Assembly: GCA_937920475.1 (NCBI GenBank)
Contig: CALEUX010000040.1
Coordinates: 1-34,607, forward strand
Direction: 5' to 3'
Length of the DNA: 34,607 nt
Origin: an uncultured Marinilabiliaceae bacterium
GTDB lineage: Bacteria > Bacteroidota > Bacteroidia > Bacteroidales > Marinilabiliaceae
A program made the translations under genes and the position numbers. Of this stretch, positions 26,065-33,702 are shown one piece after another; the stretch's first letter is position 1, and each line of letters starts with the position of its first letter. A model generated the notes under the pieces. The model did no database searches. It saw nothing but the letters and a program-made list of their open reading frames with translations, and was not told the origin of the DNA.

Positions 26065-26931
26065 CTATTCAGCCGTCTCTTTTACAGTTTCTTCCTGTTC
26101 CGTTTTTGGTTTACGGGGAGGAAAGTTGATTTCGTGAATGGCGTTGGTAGGACAAACCTCCACACATTTACGGCATAGTTTACACTTATCGTAATCAATA
26201 TATGCCAGGTTGTTTTCAACAGTAATGGCATCGTGCGGGCAAACTTTCTGACACTTGGCGCAACCAATACAAGCCACTGCACATGCTTTTTTCGCTGCTG
26301 CTCCTTTGTCTTTGTTTACGCAACTCACAAAAATTCTACGGCTTTTGGGCCCTTTTTTACGAAGTTCGATAATGCTTTTGGGGCAGGCTTTAACGCAGGC
26401 ACCGCAGGCAACACAATTATCTTCAATAATTACCGGTAAACCTGTTTCAGGATCCATGTACATGGCATCAAATTTACAGGCTTCCACACAGTCGCCAAGG
26501 CCATAACATCCATAAGAGCATCCGGTTTCGCCGCCATAAAGAGCTGCAGCTACTGCGCATGACGTAGCTCCCTGGTAATTGTTTAATCTGGGGCGATGTT
26601 CGCAACTGCCATTACAGCGTAATACGGCCACCATAGGAGCGGCCTGGGCTGCTTCTTTTCCAAGAATTCCGGCTACTGCCGACATTGTTGTAGTCCCTCC
26701 TACGGGACAATTTAAAGTGGAAATATCATCGGCTTTCACCAAGGCTTCGGCAAAAGCACGGCAACCGGGGAATCCACATCCTCCGCAATTTGCTGCCGGT
26801 AAGGCTTCCTCAACCTGATCGATTCGCGGATCTTCAAAAACTTTGAATTTTTGAGCAGCGGCAAATAAAATTACGGCTGCCAAAGATCCTAAGCCGCCTA
26901 AAGTAATTATGGTTATCAGAACAACACTCAT
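26065..26931 (-). CDS. rnfB: Rnf complex ferredoxin-type subunit RnfB
   Basis: RnfB is the electron entry point for reduced ferredoxin. The 288-residue protein has an N-terminal membrane helix (about 5-27). A 4Fe-4S domain follows, with [10 protein letters not shown] (Cys49, 52, 57) and Cys75. Cysteines at 138, 142, 148 and 152 come next, and then three ferredoxin-like CxxCxxCxxxC motifs at about 173-183, 221-231 and 250-260. The tail is short and Lys/Glu-rich. The number of clusters is like that of other multi-cluster anaerobe RnfB proteins. It starts five bases after the rseC-like gene and is the first core gene of the order B-C-D-G-E-A. Confidence 0.96.
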   Translation of the reverse strand: MSVVLITIITLGGLGSLAAVILFAAAQKFKVFEDPRIDQVEEALPAANCGGCGFPGCRAFAEALVKADDISTLNCPVGGTTTMSAVAGILGKEAAQAAPMVAVLRCNGSCEHRPRLNNYQGATSCAVAAALYGGETGCSYGCYGLGDCVEACKFDAMYMDPETGLPVIIEDNCVACGACVKACPKSIIELRKKGPKSRRIFVSCVNKDKGAAAKKACAVACIGCAKCQKVCPHDAITVENNLAYIDYDKCKLCRKCVEVCPTNAIHEINFPPRKPKTEQEETVKETAE

Positions 26932-26936
26932 AATGG

Positions 26937-27359
26937 TTATTCGTTTATGGATTTAATTCTAAATGCAAATTTTTTCTTTAAGATGCTGCCTGCCAGTTTA
27001 ATAATTATAAAATAAGGCACTAAAATTAAAAGGGCAAGCAATCCGGAAACATTCTCGTTTTGGGTAATAGCAAATGATAGTATCAGGGTAATTAAAACCA
27101 ATGCTACCGGAAGAACATATGCCCACCAGGCGGCTTTTAGGCCAAGTTCCTGATTGCCTGTTAACATTACTTGCTGGCCGGGACTGTATATTTCGTTTGT
27201 TTCAACTTCAATCAGTTTCTCTTGCAAATCAGCGGCCGTACAAGCCGATTTTGCATGACATGATGCACAGGCCGACTGGCTCACAATCCGAACCGTAGTT
27301 TGATTGTTAAGCGATTTTATTACAATGCCTTCGTGTTCTATTTGCTTCATTTCCGCCAA
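26937..27359 (-). CDS. RseC/SoxR-reducing-system family protein
   Basis: A 140-residue membrane protein of the RseC family. It has an N-terminal beta-rich domain with the Cys motif [10 protein letters not shown] (Cys31, 34, 40) and two membrane helices (about residues 76-94 and 103-122), ending in a basic tail. In E. coli, RseC and the Rsx (Rnf) proteins help reduce the SoxR sensor; in Bacteroidota the gene commonly heads the rnf operon, as here, five bases before rnfB, and may assist assembly or iron-sulphur maturation. No soxR is seen. Either of two in-frame ATG codons (27359 or 27350) could be the start. Confidence 0.88.
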   Translation of the reverse strand: MAEMKQIEHEGIVIKSLNNQTTVRIVSQSACASCHAKSACTAADLQEKLIEVETNEIYSPGQQVMLTGNQELGLKAAWWAYVLPVALVLITLILSFAITQNENVSGLLALLILVPYFIIIKLAGSILKKKFAFRIKSINE

Positions 27360-27696
27360 TTGAGATGATGGGCAGGGCGCAACAAATGTATGTAAACTCT
27401 GTGGATTATGATGGCCTGAAAACCACCTCTATCGTGATTTTTGTTTAGAATAAATAAAAATAAACAGGTGTTAAATTATGTTTCTTATTGAATAAAAGAA
27501 GATTATATTGCAATGTTTAGATAGCAAAATTGATTATAAAATGCGAAATTAATATACCGTTTTTTTTAACGGGAAACCTCATGCCTGCCGTTTTCTAAAA
27601 ATTTGATTCCGGGGAGTTTTTTTGGTTTCGTTAAAAAAATCACAGCCTTGTTTTAATTCTTTCCAAAGTAGAGTTTTATCAGTATCAGCAAAATGT
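27360..27696. other. intergenic region upstream of the rnf operon
   Basis: 337 bases without a credible gene. It holds the rnf promoter element near its left end. Further right, a weak CCGTT/AACGG hairpin with a six-T loop (27557-27572) lies downstream of the 2H phosphoesterase stop. The remainder is AT-rich with no clear structure. Confidence 0.6.
27383..27390 (-). promoter_or_regulatory. -7 promoter element of the rseC-rnf operon
   Basis: The minus strand reads TACATTTG, an exact TAnnTTTG match, 23 bases before the first ATG at 27359. The predicted leader is about 19 bases. No matching -33 TTG was found. Confidence 0.5.
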
Positions 27697-28377
27697 TTAT
27701 ATAGAAAATCTATATAGCAATTTAGTGTTTTTTTCTCTCTGATACCAGTCGTTGTGAACAAGTTCAATACTATTGGCTGACATTGAGCCAAAATTAAAGT
27801 TCCTGTATTTATCCAGTAAATCTAAAAACTCGTCTTTTTGGGTTAGCGGTTCTCTGAATCGTACCACTGTGGCATGGGCTGTTTGCAGCAAATAACGCTG
27901 GTCGAGACTTTGTTGCAGATTTGAATCTTTGAATGCAATTCGCAGGTTGTTACGCAATAAATTTAATGTATTGTCAAACGGGAAGCCTTGAATCATAACG
28001 CATGACGAAGACATGGTGATGCCTTTGATCTCTATGTGGATGGCCTTTAAATTGGTTAAGCATTGTTTTATTATATCTATATAGTTCTGAAGGTGAATAT
28101 TCTCCAATTGAAACCCTGCATAACAGGAAATTATTGACATAACTGTGATATGCCTGTCGTGGAACGGATAATAATACTGGTGAGGTTCTGCTTTTGACAA
28201 ATCGCTTAGGAATAAATTGATATTATTGTTGATTTGTTGGTTTAACCTTATCAGCAATGTTAATCCATAACGATTATCTTTTAGGTTGTCTATTAAATTG
28301 TCAGTAAGGCAATTGTCGGTTTTTATAAGTTTAAGCGATTCGTTATAAAGCGTGTTATAATGTTGTGCTAAATTCAT
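27697..28377 (-). CDS. 2H phosphoesterase superfamily protein (LigT/2'-5' RNA ligase-like)
   Basis: The 226-residue protein has the two signature motifs of the 2H superfamily: HITV (His76, Thr78) in DRHITVMSI and HATV (His168, Thr170) in TAHATVVRF. In this family the two His-x-Thr pairs form the active site that opens cyclic phosphodiesters or joins RNA ends. The spacing of about 92 residues and the soluble alpha/beta character agree. The protein is longer than minimal LigT by an N-terminal helical extension of about 60 residues rich in Asn and Leu. The true substrate is unknown. It lies 31 bases downstream of the acetyltransferase gene and is probably cotranscribed with it. Confidence 0.8.
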   Translation of the reverse strand: MNLAQHYNTLYNESLKLIKTDNCLTDNLIDNLKDNRYGLTLLIRLNQQINNNINLFLSDLSKAEPHQYYYPFHDRHITVMSIISCYAGFQLENIHLQNYIDIIKQCLTNLKAIHIEIKGITMSSSCVMIQGFPFDNTLNLLRNNLRIAFKDSNLQQSLDQRYLLQTAHATVVRFREPLTQKDEFLDLLDKYRNFNFGSMSANSIELVHNDWYQREKNTKLLYRFSI

Positions 28378-28408
28378 TTTTGCTTTTTGTCTGTTAGTAG
28401 GGGTGCCA

Positions 28409-28924
28409 TTATTTTAATTTGGCATATCTGATTTCGTTGCATAGGATGCCGTTTTTAAAAATGGCGTTTTTAAAAACAGCTTCCTTCGTGAATCCACATT
28501 TCTCAAGTACTCGTTGCGATGCAGGGTTGTAATCGAAAACGCCGGTATAAATTCTTACAACATCGAGGTTGCTGAAGGCATAATCGCAAATAAGGTTAAC
28601 CGCCACAGGCATAATGCCTTTATTCCAGTAAGGTTCAGCCAGAAAGTATCCTATTTCGCCCGATTTGCGATAAACATCCTGACCTTTAATAACACCAATG
28701 TTTCCAACATAAATGCCATTGTATTCGATGGCAAAAATTTGGGGAGGACTCATTTTTAAACACATATCAATAAAAACTTCTGCGTCTTTTAACGAATATG
28801 GATGCGGAAACCCATCCCGCAGGTTATCGGCAATTTTTTTATTGTTGGCAATTTCAGCCATTCGGTATTTATCATCTGGTGTAAACTCTCTCAGACGGAT
28901 GTTTTCAAGGGATAGTTCAATCAT
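28409..28924 (-). CDS. GNAT family N-acetyltransferase (RimJ/RimL-like)
   Basis: A 171-residue acetyl-CoA-dependent transferase. It opens LRLREFTPDDKYRMAEIANN-like (here IRLREFTPDD), has the beta4 strand YNGIYVGNIGVI, the segment KSGEIGYFLAEPYWNKGIMPVA, in which NKGIM stands at the acetyl-CoA pyrophosphate loop, and the C-terminal YNPASQRVLEKCGFTKEAVFKNAI typical of RimJ/RimL and related enzymes (quoted motifs overlap several strands). The usual loop is RGxG/A; Asn-Lys-Gly-Ile is a common variant in this subfamily. Substrate unknown: protein N-termini, antibiotics and small amines are all possible for the fold. Confidence 0.88.
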   Translation of the reverse strand: MIELSLENIRLREFTPDDKYRMAEIANNKKIADNLRDGFPHPYSLKDAEVFIDMCLKMSPPQIFAIEYNGIYVGNIGVIKGQDVYRKSGEIGYFLAEPYWNKGIMPVAVNLICDYAFSNLDVVRIYTGVFDYNPASQRVLEKCGFTKEAVFKNAIFKNGILCNEIRYAKLK

Positions 28925-28952
28925 TTCTTAGTATCTGTTTAAAATTACTTTT

Positions 28953-28980
28953 TAGACAATAGACAAAAGAATTTAAGACA
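28953..28980. repeat. heptad-periodic tract, left half
   Basis: Four successive seven-base units: TAGACAA, TAGACAA, AAGAATT, TAAGACA. The first two are identical. The region to the right contains the complementary motif GTCTA (see 29099-29133). Confidence 0.45.
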
Positions 28981-28984
28981 CGTG

Positions 28985-29000
28985 TTCCGGTTCACCGGAA
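28985..29000. repeat. small perfect hairpin TTCCGG-TTCA-CCGGAA
   Basis: TTCCGG, loop TTCA, CCGGAA: a 6-bp perfect stem in the 244-base gap between the VOC gene and the acetyltransferase gene. It looks like the hairpin at 21171-21185 in its TTCCG/CGGAA arms. A second weaker hairpin, TCCCG/CGGGA, lies near 29080-29095. Confidence 0.4.
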
Positions 29001-29098
29001 ATAGACATAAATCGTAAAATATTTAAAATAAGCCAAATAAATTAGCAATTTTGTTTGTTCTTCTTTCTATTTAGTCTAATCCCGATAAACCGGGACAC

Positions 29099-29133
29099 GT
29101 CTATCTGTCTGGGGTCTAAACTTCTAATAGTCT
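29099..29133. repeat. heptad-like tract, right half (GTCT motif)
   Basis: GTCT recurs at 29099, 29107, 29114 and 29130, with intervals of 7-8 bases or multiples. It is the reverse complement of the AGAC motif at 28953-28980, so the two tracts form loose inverted halves around the hairpins. Confidence 0.35.
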
Positions 29134-29168
29134 TTAATAAAAAGAGAAAACTAAATTTAAACAGTTAC

Positions 29169-29645
29169 TTATTTTTTAATGATTTGTTTTACCATTTCAA
29201 TTGAAATATAGGTTCGTTTTGAAACTTCTTCAATAGTTAACCCTTCAGCGTAGAATCGCTTCACAAAGCAGGCAATGGATTCCCCAATTTCTATCAGGTT
29301 GTTTTCAGGGTCGAAAATACGGATGGTTTTCTGACCCCACATTTCTTCAGCTTCATGATGAAGGTATTGGATGTCATGTTTCTTTAATGAAGCAATTGCC
29401 TCATCCAGGTTTTCGGTTTCGAAGCACAATTCAAGGTTTTTGTTTCCCGACATATTGAAACAGGTTCCCAATTTTTGTGAAATTGGGTATTCGGGACTGA
29501 GCTTCCAAATTGTTAGCCCGTTTTTAAATGTTATGCAACTACCAAAGTCGAGTTCTACTGGCAATTTTAAAATTTCCCCGTAAAACGATTTCATCTTTTC
29601 AAAATCGTTTACAAACAATACGCTTGATTGGAAGTTAATATTCAT
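29169..29645 (-). CDS. VOC (glyoxalase-like) protein with C-terminal helix-turn-helix-like tail
   Basis: The 158-residue protein starts with one vicinal-oxygen-chelate module (about residues 3-121): SSVLFVNDFEKMKSFYGEIL and IRIFDPENNLIEIGES are the paired beta-alpha-beta ends of the fold, with Glu119 at the usual metal-ligand position. Residues 122-158 are unusual: ...FYAEGLTIEEVSKRTYISIEMVKQIIKK reads like a short helix, then a helix-turn-helix (LTIEEVSKRT / ISIEMVKQII, in pieces). VOC proteins act as dioxygenases, isomerases or drug-binding proteins; no substrate can be inferred. The gene is flanked by repeat-bearing gaps on both sides and seems monocistronic. Confidence 0.82.
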   Translation of the reverse strand: MNINFQSSVLFVNDFEKMKSFYGEILKLPVELDFGSCITFKNGLTIWKLSPEYPISQKLGTCFNMSGNKNLELCFETENLDEAIASLKKHDIQYLHHEAEEMWGQKTIRIFDPENNLIEIGESIACFVKRFYAEGLTIEEVSKRTYISIEMVKQIIKK

Positions 29646-29705
29646 TTTATTTTAGGATTATGTCAATCATCATTAAGCCTAACACTAAACTTAAGAAGTT
29701 TGCTA

Positions 29706-29761
29706 CTAATCGCTGGTAACTAAGAACCAGAAACTTCTGCCTTCTGCCTTTTAACTATAAC
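29706..29761. repeat. heptad-periodic tract downstream of recG
   Basis: Eight successive seven-base units can be read from 29706: CTAATCG, CTGGTAA, CTAAGAA, CCAGAAA, CTTCTGC, CTTCTGC, CTTTTAA, CTATAAC. All begin with C, seven with CT, and two are identical. The tract lies between the VOC start and the recG stop. Confidence 0.5.
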
Positions 29762-29768
29762 ATAGTTA

Positions 29769-31868
29769 TCAGCTTATCATGCTCCAGTTTAATTTGGCGC
29801 GGGCCAGCTTTGTTAATTGACGGGTTAATATTTGATTTTCAGGTTTTTCAAGTGTTGGGTCTTGATTGAGAATTTCCTGAGCCAAATCGCGTGCCATTTG
29901 CAAAATTCGCCCATCTTTTGAAAGGCTTGCAATTTTGAGGTCAAATGGCAGTCCCGATTGTTGTGTGCCTTCCAAATCGCCGGGACCGCGTATTTTCATA
30001 TCAGCTTCGGCAATTTCGAAACCATCGGTGGTGCGTACCATTATTTCCATTCTTTTACGGGTTTCTTCGGCCAATTTGTACGAAGTCATTAATATGCAAT
30101 AGCTTTGCTCGGCACCCCGCCCAACCCTTCCACGCAACTGATGGAGTTGCGATAACCCAAACCGTTCGGCACTTTCAATAACCATTACCGATGCATTGGG
30201 AACATTTACGCCCACTTCAATAACCGTTGTTGCCACCATAATTTGTGCGCGACCGGAAGAAAACTCCTGCATGGCTTCATCTTTCTCCGACGGTTTCATA
30301 CGGCCATGCACCATTACTGTTTTGTAATTTGGGAAAGCCTTTTGCATGTATTCATAGCCTTCGCTCAGATTTTTAAAATCGAGTTTTTCCGATTCTTCTA
30401 TCAATGGATACACCACGTAAACCTGCCGGCCTTTGTTTATTTCCTGCAACAGAAATTTATTCAGCTGGTTTCGTTTGTTGTGATAATAATGAAGCGTTTG
30501 AATGGGCTTACGGCCGGGTGGCAGCTCATCAATAACCGATACATCCAAATCGCCATAAATGGTCATGGCCAGCGTACGCGGGATAGGAGTGGCTGTCATC
30601 ACCAAAACATGAGGCGGGTTTTGATTTTTCTTCCACAACCGCGCCCGTTGTTCAACTCCAAAACGGTGTTGTTCATCAATAATCACCAGTCCAAGGTTGT
30701 TAAAAATCACTGTTTCTTCAATAAGTGCGTGCGTGCCAATCAGAATTTGCATAGAACCATCGCGTAAAGCGGCGTGAATGGCATCGCGCTCGCTTTTTTT
30801 GGTTGACCCGGTTAAGAGGGCCGTTTTTATATTTAATGGCTCAATGAGTTTCGAAATGGTTTCGAAATGTTGGGTGGCCAGAATTTCGGTAGGGGCCATC
30901 AGGCAAGTCTGGAAATTATTGTCAAGCGCAATCAACATCACCATTAATGCAACAAGGGTTTTTCCGCTGCCAACATCGCCTTGCAATAAACGATTCATTT
31001 GTTTGCCGCTGCCCAAATCCTGGCGCATTTCACGAATTACTCGTTTCTGGGCTTCGGTTAGGGCAAACGGAAGCTGGTCGGTGTAAAAGCGGTTCAGGTA
31101 TTCGCCTACACGTGAAAAAACATGTCCGTGAATGTTTAGCTTTCGTTGTGTTTTAAGTTTGAGTATATTGAGCTGAATATAAAAAAGTTCTTCAAACTTA
31201 AGACGATACCTGGCTTTGTCGAGATTGTACAAGTTCTGCGGAAAATGGATGGTACGTAATGCTTCATCGAGGTACATCAGTTTGTTTTTCTCAATGAGGC
31301 TGGCAGGCAGCGTTTCAGGTACTTTTCCATTGTAAGAGAGAAACAGGTTGTGCACTAATTTTTGTATGGCTTTGGAATTGAGAAAATTGCTTTTCATCTT
31401 TTCCGTGGTGTTGTAATGTGGCTGAAAACCTGCCTGAATCCGGGGTTTATTCTCCTGAAAACGTTCCAGTTCGGGATGTACAATGTTGATGACACCATTA
31501 AAAACAGAAGGTTTGCCAAAAACAATATAAATCTGGTCGGGTAAAATACTGTCTTTTACAAATTTCAATCCTTTAAACCAAACCAGTTCAATGCTGCCGG
31601 TTTCATCGGTAAAAACTGCGCTTAACCGTTTGGTGCGTCCATCGCCAACCGTTTTAAGTGAGGCAATCCTGCCCTTAAGTTGAATATGCTGCATGGAAGG
31701 GTCTATTTCCCTGATGGCATAAATCCGGCTTCGGTCAACATATTTATATGGAAAGTAATAAACAAGGTCTTCGTAAGAAACTATTTTTAGTTCCTGTTTC
31801 AGGATGTCGGCCTTTTTTGGCCCCACTCCCGGAAGATACATAATATTTAAGGTGGCTAATTCTGACAT
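29769..31868 (-). CDS. recG: ATP-dependent DNA helicase RecG
   Basis: RecG remodels stalled replication forks and branched DNA. The 699-residue protein has an N-terminal helix-hairpin-helix-like start (YLPGVGPKKADIL), the wedge OB-fold domain (about 60-150), and two helicase lobes. The first lobe has Walker A GDVGSGKT (297-304), MAPTEILATQH, and the DEQH box (398-401) in IIDEQHRFGVEQR. The second has MVHGRMKPSEKDE, VATTVIEVGVNVPNA and QLRGRVGRG. The C-terminal RecG region includes EIAEADMKIRGPGDLEGTQQSG (in pieces). Length is standard. The gene is monocistronic and divergent from the methyltransferase gene, with its own promoter ending about 10 bases before the ATG. Confidence 0.97.
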   Translation of the reverse strand: MSELATLNIMYLPGVGPKKADILKQELKIVSYEDLVYYFPYKYVDRSRIYAIREIDPSMQHIQLKGRIASLKTVGDGRTKRLSAVFTDETGSIELVWFKGLKFVKDSILPDQIYIVFGKPSVFNGVINIVHPELERFQENKPRIQAGFQPHYNTTEKMKSNFLNSKAIQKLVHNLFLSYNGKVPETLPASLIEKNKLMYLDEALRTIHFPQNLYNLDKARYRLKFEELFYIQLNILKLKTQRKLNIHGHVFSRVGEYLNRFYTDQLPFALTEAQKRVIREMRQDLGSGKQMNRLLQGDVGSGKTLVALMVMLIALDNNFQTCLMAPTEILATQHFETISKLIEPLNIKTALLTGSTKKSERDAIHAALRDGSMQILIGTHALIEETVIFNNLGLVIIDEQHRFGVEQRARLWKKNQNPPHVLVMTATPIPRTLAMTIYGDLDVSVIDELPPGRKPIQTLHYYHNKRNQLNKFLLQEINKGRQVYVVYPLIEESEKLDFKNLSEGYEYMQKAFPNYKTVMVHGRMKPSEKDEAMQEFSSGRAQIMVATTVIEVGVNVPNASVMVIESAERFGLSQLHQLRGRVGRGAEQSYCILMTSYKLAEETRKRMEIMVRTTDGFEIAEADMKIRGPGDLEGTQQSGLPFDLKIASLSKDGRILQMARDLAQEILNQDPTLEKPENQILTRQLTKLARAKLNWSMIS

Positions 31869-31878
31869 GGCTGAACTT

Positions 31879-31909
31879 CAAAAATAGCAGAAAGGTTTGA
31901 GTGATGCAA
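31879..31909 (-). promoter_or_regulatory. recG promoter, near-leaderless
   Basis: On the minus strand: TTG (31909-31907), 20 bases, TATTTTTG (31886-31879), an exact match to the Bacteroidota consensus. The predicted transcript start is about five bases before the ATG at 31868. Confidence 0.65.
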
Positions 31910-31912
31910 GCC

Positions 31913-31941
31913 TTGATTAGTTCATCTTAATTCTATCTTTG
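31913..31941 (+). promoter_or_regulatory. promoter of the methyltransferase gene
   Basis: TTG (31913-31915), 18 bases, TATCTTTG (31934-31941), an exact TAnnTTTG match, 17 bases before the ATG. Its -33 element is only three bases from that of the divergent recG promoter, in the near-palindrome CAAGCCTTG. Confidence 0.65.
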
Positions 31942-31958
31942 TATCTCATTTTATTTCT

Positions 31959-32747
31959 ATGAACTGGTTTCAGGCAAAAAGCTATCTGTTATATTTAATT
32001 AAAGCACGCCACTGGAAAGGCTTTGGTATTCACTCACCGTTTGTATTCGATTTGGTAGCCAATTTAATGCGCGAACCTTATTCGTATTACTGTTTTCAGC
32101 GCATAACAGCCTGGCGGAACGCATTGATGCGTAGCACGCAAACCATTTCAATTTCCGATTTGGGAGCCCGGTCGATGGTAGCCAAAGCAAAAGTGCGTAA
32201 AGTGGCCGATATTGTCAGGAATGGCAGTATTCCTCAAAAATATGGCGAATTATTGTTTCGATTGGTAAGCAGGTTTAAACCTCGGCAAATTATAGAGTTG
32301 GGCACTTCGGCCGGTATAAGCTCGCTATATCTGGCATTACCCAACAAAAAATCCAATTTTATCACCATTGAAGGATGCAAGAATACTGCCGAATTGGCCC
32401 ATCATACTTTTCAGGAGTTTGGGCTAAATGGTGTAAGTTTACAAAATGGCTCGTTTAATCAGGAACTTCCGGAGGTTTTGCAACAAACCGGCGGTGTTGA
32501 TTTTGTTTTTTTTGATGGCGACCATCGTCAGGAGCCTACCTTGCATTATTTTAATTTATGTTTAGAGAAGGCACACAACGATACCATTTTTGTATTCGAT
32601 GATATTCACTGGTCGCAGGGAATGGAACTTGCCTGGAATACCATCATTGCACATCCGCGTGTAACGGTTTCAATAGATATTTTTAGGCTGGGGATTGTGT
32701 TTTTCAGAAAGGAATGTCAAAAAGCGCATTATGTGGTAAGGTTTTAG
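31959..32747 (+). CDS. class I SAM-dependent methyltransferase (O-methyltransferase-like)
   Basis: A 262-residue protein with a Rossmann methyltransferase core in its second half. Motif I is IIELGTSAGISSLYLA (ELGTSAG at 113-119), followed by the acidic end of strand 2 (ITIEGC) and the metal/active-site strand VDFVFFDGDHRQEPTL (Asp186, Asp188, His189). That arrangement resembles the catechol/caffeoyl-CoA O-methyltransferase group. The first 100 residues are basic and aromatic, with GFGIHSPFVFDLV, a start typical of a Bacteroidota-specific subgroup whose substrate is unknown. Its TAG stop at 32745-32747 is also the first unit of a heptad repeat array. Confidence 0.85.
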   Translation: MNWFQAKSYLLYLIKARHWKGFGIHSPFVFDLVANLMREPYSYYCFQRITAWRNALMRSTQTISISDLGARSMVAKAKVRKVADIVRNGSIPQKYGELLFRLVSRFKPRQIIELGTSAGISSLYLALPNKKSNFITIEGCKNTAELAHHTFQEFGLNGVSLQNGSFNQELPEVLQQTGGVDFVFFDGDHRQEPTLHYFNLCLEKAHNDTIFVFDDIHWSQGMELAWNTIIAHPRVTVSIDIFRLGIVFFRKECQKAHYVVRF

Positions 32748-32803
32748 TTGTTAGCTCTTAGTTCCTAGCCCCTAGCAGCTAAGAGCTAACTGCTAACTGC
32801 TAA
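32745..32803. repeat. mirrored heptad array after the methyltransferase gene
   Basis: TAG occurs at 32745, 32752, 32759, 32766 and 32773, exactly seven bases apart. Then CTAA occurs at 32779, 32786, 32793 and 32800, again exactly seven apart. CTA is the complement of TAG, so the array is a mirror of two heptad blocks. It contains a perfect 12-base inverted repeat (32750-32761 with 32779-32790) and can fold in several registers. Confidence 0.75.
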
Positions 32804-32928
32804 ACTATCATTAAACCAAACAACACAATAGGTGTCTAAAACATCAAAGTTATCGTGAAACTAAACAAGACTATCTTTTTTTAGTTATATTACAGAATTA
32901 TTGAGAACAGCAATAAAGCACAACAGGC

Positions 32929-33636
32929 ATGTCGAAAAACGTTATTGAAATTGATGGAATAGAGAAGAGGTACCAGGTTGGCACCCAGGTTGTTCATGCA
33001 TTAAGGGGAGTAACAACTTCAATCGAACGCGGCGATTATGTAGCCATAATGGGGCCATCGGGTTCAGGAAAGTCTACTTTAATGAATATTATTGGAGCAC
33101 TCGATACACCCAGTTCGGGCATGTATATGCTCAATGGAACGGATGTGAGTCACATGCACGACGATAAGCTGGCCGAAATCCGGAATCGTGAAATTGGGTT
33201 TGTATTCCAAACATTTAATCTGCTACCGCGTTATTCGGCATTAGAGAATGTGATTTTACCATTGGTATATGGTGGTGTGCCCAAACTTGAAAGAATTGAA
33301 CGAGGTGAGAAGGTACTTCGAAATGTGGGCCTCGAAAACAGGATGACGCATAAGCCCAACGAATTGTCGGGCGGACAGCGTCAGCGTGTGGCAGTTGCCA
33401 GGGCATTGGTAAACAATCCATCCATTATTTTGGCCGATGAGCCAACAGGAAATCTCGACTCTAAAACATCTGTGGATATTATGCGTTTATTTGGAGAGAT
33501 ACATGCTGCCGGCAACACCATCATTTTGGTTACTCACGAAGAGGATATTGCCCGACATGCACACCGGATTATCAGATTACGTGATGGGGTTATTGAATCG
33601 GATGAGCGCAATAGCAATGTGGCAAAACTGAATTAA
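32929..33636 (+). CDS. ABC transporter ATP-binding protein, MacB/LolD type
   Basis: A 235-residue ATPase with Walker [10 protein letters not shown] (42-50), Q-loop VFQTFNLLP, the MacB/LolD/FtsE-group stretch [12 protein letters not shown], signature LSGGQ (146-150) in [16 protein letters not shown], Walker [13 protein letters not shown] (from residue 166) and H-loop VTHEE. This group drives mechanotransmission-type exporters or lipoprotein release. No permease gene lies beside it: the upstream neighbour is a methyltransferase and the downstream one an adenosyltransferase, so its membrane partner must be elsewhere. The 181-base gap upstream holds the heptad array, then AT-rich sequence with no exact TAnnTTTG match. 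Confidence 0.93.
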   Translation: MSKNVIEIDGIEKRYQVGTQVVHALRGVTTSIERGDYVAIMGPSGSGKSTLMNIIGALDTPSSGMYMLNGTDVSHMHDDKLAEIRNREIGFVFQTFNLLPRYSALENVILPLVYGGVPKLERIERGEKVLRNVGLENRMTHKPNELSGGQRQRVAVARALVNNPSIILADEPTGNLDSKTSVDIMRLFGEIHAAGNTIILVTHEEDIARHAHRIIRLRDGVIESDERNSNVAKLN

Positions 33637-33642
33637 CATTTA

Positions 33643-33670
33643 GGCAGATGGTTGAAGACTGAAGGCAGAA
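33643..33670. repeat. heptad-periodic tract after the ABC ATPase gene
   Basis: Four successive seven-base units: GGCAGAT, GGTTGAA, GACTGAA, GGCAGAA. On the other strand they read TTCTGCC, TTCAGTC, TTCAACC, ATCTGCC, sharing TTCTGCC with the tract at 29735-29748. Confidence 0.5.
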
Positions 33671-33702
33671 ATGGTTTTATATAGATGAGAGGAAAGTTTT
33701 AA

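Noticed and set aside
27579-27791. 70-codon minus-strand reading frame overlapping the end of the 2H phosphoesterase gene
   Set aside because: It overlaps a well-supported gene in another frame, has no recognised motif or start signal, and the 2H protein ends naturally, so a frameshifted tail is unlikely.
30243-30767. 174-codon frame antisense to recG
   Set aside because: It lies wholly within recG, whose helicase motifs are complete; the composition looks like a by-product of codon bias.
32745-32803. CRISPR-like array
   Set aside because: Repeat units are only seven bases with no spacers of constant size and no cas genes nearby.
33637-33702. Cobalamin riboswitch before the adenosyltransferase gene
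   Set aside because: The gap is only 66 bases and shows none of the conserved B12-box sequence.
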